From positions 1 through 64,000 of the forward strand of contig WBMZ01003475.1 of NCBI GenBank assembly GCA_013400975.1: DNA of 64,000 nt. Direction: 5' to 3'. This stretch comes from Atrichornis clamosus (lineage: Eukaryota > Chordata > Aves > Passeriformes > Menuridae). The translations under genes and the position numbers were made by a program. Below the pieces are notes generated by a model. That model ran no database searches and was not told the DNA's origin. It saw nothing but the letters and a program-made list of their open reading frames with translations. Positions 59,601-64,000 of this stretch are shown here, piece after piece. Position 1 is the first letter of the stretch, and each line of letters opens with the position of its first letter.

Positions 59601-60309
59601 TTTTGGTTTTTTTGTTAGCTAAGAAAATAGTCTTAAACTCTACGATCATTGTTTCTGAATATGCCTGCTTTGTGCTTTCTGTCCTTTGAACATTCTATCA
59701 TGTAAAATCCTGTGTTTTGATTCCTGTGAACAACCTTGTGACTGGAAGACTCCCTTTGCAGGGTATCTTCCTGCACGAGTTACAGTGACAGGTGTGGAAA
59801 AATCCTTGAATTTTAAAGTTCTGTGATTAAATGGGATCTTTGTACTCCAGAAGTTCCAGCATGTGGACATCAGTCTCCTTTAAAAGGCAGAAGTGGAAAT
59901 ATTTATGGATTTGGATGGGTTTTTTTAGTTTGTTCAACTTCAAAGAAACTGAAGAAGTGTATGTAATGTATATGTTGGTGGTTACTGGAGGAGTAAAAGA
60001 GTGTGACCAGATTCCATTTTGGCTGTTAAATCAGTGCAGCCCTGAAACCACTTTAGTATTCCTGACATTTCATCAAAGCAGTGATTTGGCAGCTCTTGAC
60101 ATTTGGATCAGTGACTAAACTTGTTTTCTTGTTGATAGCAAGTCATCTGCAGTTAGAGCAAAGCATGGCTCCTAGACCTGACAGGTCTTCCTTCGCCTCG
60201 AAAATAAATCCTAACATTGCAAGGTCATTTGAGAGTTCTCACTGGAAAAAACGTTTTGCTCTCAACCCTTATCTGGGTCAGTCCTTCCTTACATTTCCAT
60301 GGTCTTTAC
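56673..60309. other. Unassigned non-coding DNA
   Basis: No gene is recognisable. The 173-codon frame at 58984-59505 plus starts at a non-ATG codon, is overlapped by a 116-codon minus frame and a 101-codon plus frame, and shows no domain. A 45-bp candidate microexon is listed at 58416-58460. The remainder is mid-GC, CpG-poor sequence. Confidence 0.6.
58416..58460 (+). other. Candidate 45-bp microexon
   Basis: An acceptor with a long T/C-rich lead (TTCACATTGAACTGTTTCCAG, ending 58415) and an excellent donor (AAGCAG then GTAAGTC, from 58461) bound 45 bases, a multiple of three. The only open frame starts at the second base and reads NEKENIIMNLVQKS with two bases left over, so the exon is phase-symmetric and skippable. 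I recognise no protein. A chance pair is the main alternative. Confidence 0.2.
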
Positions 60310-60475
60310 TTGAGGATCTGAAGGTGCTTTATAAATATTAGATAGTATTAGGTAATCTTTCTGCTGAGTTTGATAAAGCAGTATTCCCTTCATTCCACAC
60401 TTTAGGCTCGGAGTAGTTAAATGACTTGCCCAGAGGAGTCTGTGGTGGAGCTCTGGATGAAATTTATGCTGATAC
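60310..60475 (-). mobile_element. Ancient MIR/CORE-SINE fragment
   Basis: The plus strand reads GAGGATCTGAAGGTGCTTTA then TAAATATTAG, later GTATTCCCTTCATTCCACAC, GTAGTTAAATGACTTGCCCA and TGTGGTGGAGCTCTGG. This follows the familiar order (GATCTCAAAGCGCTTTACAAA, TATTATCCCCATTTTACAG, GGTTAAGTGACTTGCCCA, GTGGCAGAGCTGGGA) of an old amniote CORE-SINE seen in reverse complement. It is well diverged and inactive. Confidence 0.75.
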
Positions 60476-60858
60476 TCAGTTGGCCTTTCTGTGCTGTGGC
60501 ATTTTATTCAAAGGGTACATTAACTGGCTCTACTGATTCAAGTTAAAATAGGATATAATATGCTTTATAAACAAGTTCAGGAACTGACAGGAGGGAGAGT
60601 GAATTATTATTTAAACCAGAACAGTGCATTATTTTTTTGCAGAACAAAGCAGAAAGAGTGAGAACATCCGGCTGCTCCCTTCCCTCCCTAACACTGGGGC
60701 TGAGTGCAGGCGTGAGCAGGGTCCTGGTTAATTATGGACATTAAATGATGTTAGAATCCCTTTTTGCAACACCAAGTAGTACAGCTCTAATCCAGGCACA
60801 CATCTCAGACATTTTTGGAGAGCCTGAGGAGTGACATTTCATGGTTACACTACTAAAC

Positions 60859-60901
60859 TCTCTTTTTTTTTCTTTTTTTTCTCTCTTTTTTTTTTTTTTT
60901 T
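60859..60901 (+). repeat. Long pyrimidine tract ahead of an acceptor AG
   Basis: Forty-three bases are all C or T, with long T-runs, and end in TTTACAG at 60905. It could be a very strong polypyrimidine tract of a 3' splice site or a simple low-complexity run. Confidence 0.75.
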
Positions 60902-60905
60902 ACAG

Positions 60906-61045
60906 AGGCAGAAAAAGATCCTGTAAAAGCTGACTTTATTAATCGTGTGATTCTGATCTCACATACAATTGTCTGCATAATAGTTATATTCTATGTTCTC
61001 TGTTCTTCTGGCTTCAGCTTAATCAGCCTCCTCATTGATGCTTGA
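60906..61045 (+). other. Candidate terminal exon with a hydrophobic frame
   Basis: After the TTTACAG acceptor (60905) the frame starting at 60908 is open for 45 codons to a TGA at 61043-61045. It begins AEKDPVKADFINRV and then carries a hydrophobic stretch (ILISHTIVCIIVIFYVLC) that could be a membrane segment. Two leftover bases at the start mean it needs a phase-1 upstream exon. I recognise no family. The AT-rich conserved-looking block that follows could also produce this frame by chance. Confidence 0.2.
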
Positions 61046-61420
61046 TTGGCAATTTAGTGATGTGGACTGGAATTCAGCTCAGCACTGGATCACCAACCTG
61101 GAGTGAATGGCTCCTCTCAGCATGAATGTATTCTTTCTGTAATATATCACTTTTGCATCAGTGATTCTCTACATGACCTCTTTGCTTTTGATTTCCTGTT
61201 TGCAATATCAGCTTTTTCAGACAAAATCAATGATGAGCGGTATAATTAATTTTTACATGTTTTAATTAAGTTTTCAGCTGCTCCAATGCTTTTCATTATC
61301 TTAGCATGATCTCTTGCTGCTACCAAACATTACAATGAAAAAACCTGTTGATTAAATAAAATATTCTTTTAAAAGTCCCCTGAAAGTTGTCAAAGTAATT
61401 AAAGTTCAGTGATGCAAAGT
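61046..61420. promoter_or_regulatory. AT-rich block, candidate conserved element
   Basis: Complex AT-rich sequence includes GGTATAATTAATTTTTACAT, TTTTAATTAAGTTTTCAG, TTGATTAAATAAAATATTC and AAAGTAATTAAAG. Several TAATTA-type sites occur within 250 bases, with one retained CpG. It looks like an enhancer or a 3' UTR; the latter would fit the candidate terminal exon just upstream. Confidence 0.3.
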
Positions 61421-64000
61421 GAATATACTACATACTGCACAAAGAAATCTCAGGTAGAGCAAGGTATTTAGAAGCTCTCAGGATCCTACAACAGTTTGTG
61501 GCAGAGTCTGTCGACTCTGCAGTGGTTTGTGTGGCTCCTCATCATCCTTCTGGTATCTGATGCCATTTATGTTATCCCAGTCACAAGGCTGAGGGACCCA
61601 GTGACGTCTTCAGGAGCTGACTTTGCAATTTGAACTGAGATCACCAGTATTAATATGGGATGATACAGAAAGGTTTGAGTTCTTGGCGACTTTTGAAACT
61701 CTGCTATACAGAAAAATACAATATTTAACCTGCTACTAGATAGGAAATAAATTGATGGTGCCTTGACTCTGTCAGGGGGTTATTTTTAGAGGAACTCATC
61801 TTACTCTATTTCACTGGTAAATGAATCTGTTCGTTGGGTTCTTGGGTAGAAGACAGACATTGCTTGGCTGTTGCCTGCTTAATTATACCCTGTAATTTTG
61901 ATTGACAGTGGAATATGCACTGAAAAGCAGCTGGAAATGTCTATCAGCTAGTTCAGGAACTGGTGAGGAATCTCTGCCTCCTGCAGTAGCTGCTTGCTGT
62001 GCTAACCTAGACCAAGTGAGAGGTTGTTGGATGGTTGGAGGGCGAAAGCAAGCAGCCGTCACCCTGTTTTGAACAGTCAAAAATTAGAAGTTTAAACTGT
62101 GCCACAGCTACTTTCAGCAAACACTGGGCTCCCACTCAAAATCTGAAGGTTAAGCATGAAGAGCTTGTGTTTCTGTGTTAGGCATTAATTGGGATTTCTC
62201 TCTGCTGGAGTGCCTGTGAGGATGCTTTTACTGTGTTAACTTGAGATTCTCGTAGTGTGTTAGGCTTTTATGTGTGGCTTTTATAACAGATGCTCAGCAT
62301 TTCAGTAAATTGTGTGAGACTCCAAATCATGAAGGTAAAGGCACTTCCAGTGACTTCGGGGGGACGATGTGGGAACGGGGCGAATACGATGAACACATTT
62401 AGTTGAAAGCTGTGAGCTGTGAAAAGAAAAATATTGAACATTAATGATACTGTGTGAAGTTAGAAGCCATTAAAAATGGCTGGGAGACAGTTTGTGCAGG
62501 GACAGGCTGGTGCTTTAAAGGCCATGTGCAGCTACGTGGTATTTGCCTTCATGGCCCATTTCTTTGTCCACAATGTTCTGCTCTGTCTCCTCTTGATCAC
62601 ACCAGTGTTGTGGGCGTGAAGGAGAATGAAGAGACTGCCAAAACTGTAATATTTTTGCCAGCAGTCGCCATTTCCTTGTTCTGGGAGTTTCATCCCAGGA
62701 CAGTCTCCTCAGTGGTGAAAGCAGGACATTTTTGCATTTTTCCGTGTTTGCCGAGGAGCCGTGAGCTGGTGAGAGACTGGTGAGTGACTGGTGAGAGAAT
62801 ACCAGAGGCTGATGGACATGAAAACCAGGGGAGAGCCCTGGTGAATGTCACCAGCTGAGCAGGCTGCTCAGGCCAAGGTAACACAAGCAGTGATCCCTTC
62901 TTTGGTCAGCATTATTCCGAGGTTTGTTGCCAAAAGGGAACTGGAGAGGGAGTGTATGTCCATTTGTTGGGATGCTGTCGTCAGGTTTGGTGCAGCAGGG
63001 AAAGGAGAATGTGAGCTATGGGGACAGCCCTGGGGCCAGTTCTGTGAGGTGCTCTTTGCAGCCAAATCACAGCTCTAGCTCTGACTGCAGCTCTCCTTTT
63101 CAAAACTTTTAAATGGGCATAAAGTGCCATACAAAATAAGCAGGAGTCTCCATTCAAAACAAGGAGTGTATCTTACAAAGTGGTTTAAAAAACTGCTCTT
63201 TCTGAAATGTCTGTGCAACATGACTGATTTACCTTATAATGGCTCAAAGCCAAGAGCATAATGAAATTGTGAACAGAAGAAATTACTCTAGTGCTTTTTC
63301 CCTTTTGCTATCTGCTGATTTATTGGAAATGACTTTCATTCAAATAACTGTCTTGTTAACCCATGTGCTGCCAGAAGCCTGGAAAAGAAAAGAATGGCAA
63401 AACAGAGGCAGTGGCTGTTCTGTAAGAGAGGAGAGCCAACAGGTTTAAGCATTGTTGCACATGTGTTTGCTATTCTAGAGACAGAGTTAAAAAAAAGTTT
63501 ATGGTTTCAAGCATAACTGTTACTCTTGGAAGCTGGAAGCTTAAAAGCCCAATGGACAGCTAATAAAAATTTTGTGATGGCATGTCTCAGCTCTTCTGAT
63601 GTGGGCTATTTAAATCCTAGACTTGTATTGCCATAATAATGAGATATTCCTCCTCGATATTGATTCTCTGCCCAGTTTGGGGCTGCCTGTGCATCCTCTC
63701 TGCACTTCAGGAATGTGGTTTGGATCTTCATGACTAAATTTCCTGAGTGGCCACATCCTGCTGGTGTCAGACAGGCGCTTTGAGCTGTAGGGATGGGACT
63801 GAGAAGCAGCACCATGTTAGTGTGGCCCTGTGATCTCAGAAAGCAAAGGACAGAAGGAGGAGAGGAACTCAGAGCTGGCAGCGAGGCTTTGCTGTAACAC
63901 TCTTGCTTCCAGCTCCTGATGCAAAAGCCTGGCTGCCTCCAGTCCTTTTTGTGAGAGACAGAAAATAAATTGCTGCCGTTGAGCATTTTATTTGCACTCA
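61421..64000. other. Unassigned non-coding DNA, right end
   Basis: No gene is recognisable. The frames at 62454-62783 plus (109 codons) and 63606-63986 minus (126 codons) have no domain and are partly overlapped by other frames. A three-unit 11-bp tandem repeat is at 62768-62800. The window ends in ordinary CpG-poor sequence. Confidence 0.6.
62768..62800 (+). repeat. Three-copy 11-bp tandem repeat
   Basis: GGTGAGAGACT, GGTGAGTGACT and GGTGAGAGAAT follow each other without gaps. Each copy differs from the consensus by one base. GTGAG within every unit resembles a splice donor, but no exon structure is evident. Confidence 0.75.

Noticed and set aside
1..64000. tRNA, rRNA, snoRNA, CRISPR, integron or viral structures
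   Set aside because: No B-box-type TTCGAATCC arm with a matching cloverleaf, no spaced direct repeats, and no LTR pair or viral gene was seen on either strand.

Overview
The window looks like vertebrate nuclear DNA, most probably from a bird. The main evidence is two degraded CR1 LINE fragments of the avian type (about 10791-10895, minus strand; about 29816-30165, plus strand). Very low interspersed-repeat density, strong CpG depletion outside a few islands of retained CpG, AT-rich non-coding sequence, and vertebrate-style microsatellites and homopolymers agree with this. Nothing bacterial or viral is visible: no operons, rRNA, tRNA, CRISPR array or intact mobile element.

I found no protein-coding gene that I can name. 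The open frames on both strands reach at most about 175 codons. They overlap one another in several frames, share no motif with a family I recognise, and cluster where base composition makes stop codons rare. The window is best read as intergenic or deep-intronic DNA. A few short open segments have good splice-site consensus at one or both ends and are recorded as low-confidence candidate exons: 3066-3115, 12423-12603, 31277-31649, 35551-35785, 39202-39402, 46403-46450, 58416-58460 and 60906-61045 on plus, and 11905-12015 on minus. Such pairs also arise by chance in 64 kb, so none is called as a gene.

Layout. 1-10.8 kb is unassigned DNA with AT-rich, TAAT-bearing blocks (420-640, 3380-3740, 9640-10030). 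A CR1 3' end lies at 10.8 kb and a TG/TA/CA microsatellite at 11.5 kb. 12-23 kb has an old MIR-like SINE (14.7 kb), AT-rich blocks at 15.0-15.5 and 16.2-16.45 kb, and a clear hairpin at 20.29 kb. 23.2-24.3 kb has a second TA/CA microsatellite followed by a CpG-retaining block. 29.8-30.2 kb is a CR1 ORF2-3' relic. 32.46-32.69 kb and especially 37.5-38.1 kb look like conserved regulatory DNA. A small CpG cluster lies at 40.1-40.3 kb. 54.1-55.06 kb combines a CpG-rich half with an AT-rich half. Two more MIR/CORE-SINE relics are at 56.6 and 60.4 kb, followed by a 43-base pyrimidine tract and an AT-rich block at 60.9-61.4 kb.

The overall picture is a gene-poor, repeat-poor stretch with many blocks that look like cis-regulatory sequence, such as might flank or sit inside a developmental gene. 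That gene cannot be identified from the window. I see no sign of a new multi-gene system. The items most worth checking are the candidate exons and the blocks that look conserved.
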